64,000 nucleotides of DNA, from assembly GCA_025024175.1 (NCBI GenBank), contig QCXZ01000047.1:930001-994000 (forward strand). The letters run 5' to 3'. This DNA comes from Rhyzopertha dominica (taxonomy: Eukaryota > Arthropoda > Insecta > Coleoptera > Bostrichidae). This document shows, piece after piece, positions 62,440 to 64,000 of this stretch. Each line of letters begins with the position of its first letter. The first letter of the stretch is position 1. A program made the translations under genes and the position numbers. The notes below the pieces were generated by a model. The model had not been told where the DNA came from, did no database searches, and worked only from the letters and a program-made list of their open reading frames with translations.

Positions 62440-63592
62440 CAAAGTCCCTTGCAATCACAATTTCAATGCATCGATTTCACTTGGATACTATCTCATTCTT
62501 TAAAACTGTCGAAAATACCAGCGTAGGTTGGATATAATAGTGAGATTCATGAAAACAGTTTGAAATTCTTATCTCACAACAATTAATGTATCACCAACTA
62601 ATGTTTCTGTCGTCCTGGAAACAATGAGACAAGCTCAAAAAGTAGCTGAAAAAATGCATGAAACAACTTATTCATTCACTTCGGAGTATTTCATATTATG
62701 ATGGCGTATTTCAAAGCATTAGGAAAATTTATTGATAATTGTGGAATTACTAGCATCATGGTGAATACAGATATATTGGCGAAATGGCCAATCAACACGT
62801 TCAACAGGTGTAAACGTCTTCATCCTCTAATTTATTTGGTTCTTAACATATTACATTTTGAAAGTTTTCTTGAACAATATAATATCAAATTATCTACTGG
62901 CATAAATGATGATTTATTACAATTCAATAACGAAAGATCAGTTTATCAAAAAATCGTAAATGACGAATTATTATCGCTGTTTGAAAAATATAAAGAGTAT
63001 AATCAGCAAACATGAATGGTGAACATGGAAAGACTTCCCAATCTTTTATGATAAACATTAATTCAATTGAACATTACTTCCTGTTATGTAGAAGTGTACG
63101 CACTGGGAACAATGAGCTGTTGAAGTTGAAGTTGAAGTGAAACTATTTTCTCGCCAAAATATAGACCTTACACTTGAACAAACTATTAATGCAGATGCTG
63201 CAAACAAATTAACAGGAATGAGCCATCTGACCAATAGAATATTGGCTCGGCTACGTTGAAGTAAGAGTCACAGCTCCGCAATTATTGCACATATTATGGA
63301 TAAAACAGGACTGCGACCGAAGCAAGACATTACATCTGATCTTAAATCAAGCAGAATTAACAGACACTCATTGCAACTTCGAAGCTTAATTGGTCATATC
63401 AAGCAAAATATAAATCCTTTTGCGAAAGATTGTAATAAAAATGTTTTATATAATATTTCGACAGGACAAGGAGCTTCAGATGCCATTGAATTTTTTTTGC
63501 TGAACGTAGACAAACTTGTTAATGAACAACGTGAACAATTTTTAACTGAATTGTCCGGAAAATTCGGTCGGTATTCCAAAATATTTATTTAA
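62440..63592 (+). pseudogene. C-terminal part of multi-copy arthropod repeat protein
   Basis: Pieces in order: MAYFKALGKFIDNCGITSIM (62701), NRCKRLHPLIYLVLNILHFE, DDLLQFNNERSVYQKIVNDE (to 63013), then after breaks NADAANKLTGM (63190) and 63296-63592 (DKTGLRPKQDITSDLKSSRI, HIKQNINPF, VDKLVNEQREQFLTEL). From memory this is a conserved module of a large gene family found in many copies in arthropod genomes, of unknown role. Several stops and shifts. Confidence 0.5.
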
Positions 63593-64000
63593 ATAAAGAC
63601 TTGATAAGAAAGGCCGAAAACTGATCGGGACAAGAAGCGGCAACAGTCAGTGTGCAATCTACAATCCGATCTGATTGAATCGGTATCAGCATTTTGTGTA
63701 AGGGGCAGGGGGGATATTTAATTGCCGCCCGTAATTTACCATTCCTTCCTTATAGTCAGGAACAAAGACTAGTTAGTAAACGAATCAAAAAAGTGTTCAA
63801 GTTCCGCAGCAATGTCAATTACTTTTAAAGTTTTACGTATTGTACAGCTTCTATTTCATGAATTCTTTAAATCTTATTTTGCGATCATTAAAACTTTTCA
63901 TTTAAATTTTATTGATACATTTTATTCCTCGATTGCGATTCACGAGTTCCGTTTTAAACATTTTGTTTTATTAACGGGTTTTACACAGGGTTCTCAATCC
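63593..64000. other. Non-coding, nothing recognised
   Basis: AT-rich tail of the window without supported features. Confidence 0.4.

Overview
The window is insect (arthropod) genomic DNA made almost entirely of mobile elements. It is AT-rich and contains errantivirus-like gypsy elements with TCAGT-type initiators, a tRNA-Lys(CUU)-primed gypsy, and R1 and R2 retrotransposons placed at their 28S rDNA target sites. I see no ordinary single-copy host gene. Many reading frames are broken by single-base indels. The two copies of one LTR differ almost only by single-base indels, so part of this damage is probably residual sequencing error; there is also a 100-N gap and scattered Ns.

Layout. 0-11 kb: a partial unknown gene, a nearly complete gypsy element (1278-8979, minus strand), then fragments of a C2H2 protein of a type linked in insects with protein-primed-like DNA polymerases. 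11-14.1 kb: a complete PIF/Harbinger element whose transposase and MADF-domain gene lie on opposite strands with interleaved exons. 14.1-18.4 kb: a small gene with a clear TATA/initiator promoter, tandem repeats and two foldback MITEs. 18.4-24.4 kb: a decayed errantivirus-like element hit by a second Harbinger element. 24.4-27.1 kb: a long LTR with a 216-bp minisatellite, carrying a 993-bp hAT element with a perfect 8-bp target duplication. 27.3-37.4 kb: gypsy scraps, then a second errantivirus-like element whose env gene was hit by a Tc1 element (TA duplication) and a Mutator-like element (9-bp duplication). 38.7-43.4 kb: a complete hAT element with intact transposase. 43.4-49.1 kb: relics (gypsy, pogo, non-LTR, YqaJ-type exonuclease, hAT, Harbinger). 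49.1-56.2 kb: a minus-strand copia element split by a block of 28S rDNA carrying a 5'-truncated R2 and, 70 bp further on, an R1. 56.5-61.0 kb: another LTR element whose gag was hit at TTAA by an apparently intact piggyBac. 61-64 kb: LTR and multi-copy gene relics.

The genes mostly do not work together as host pathways. They are self-contained transposition modules nested in one another, and perfect target-site duplications let the order of several insertions be read. Four transposase genes look intact or nearly so (Harbinger at 11.2 kb, Tc1 at 33.1 kb, hAT at 40.2 kb, piggyBac at 58.3 kb), which suggests recent activity. The most unusual structures are the 28S/R2/R1 block inside copia and the interleaved opposite-strand genes of the first Harbinger element.
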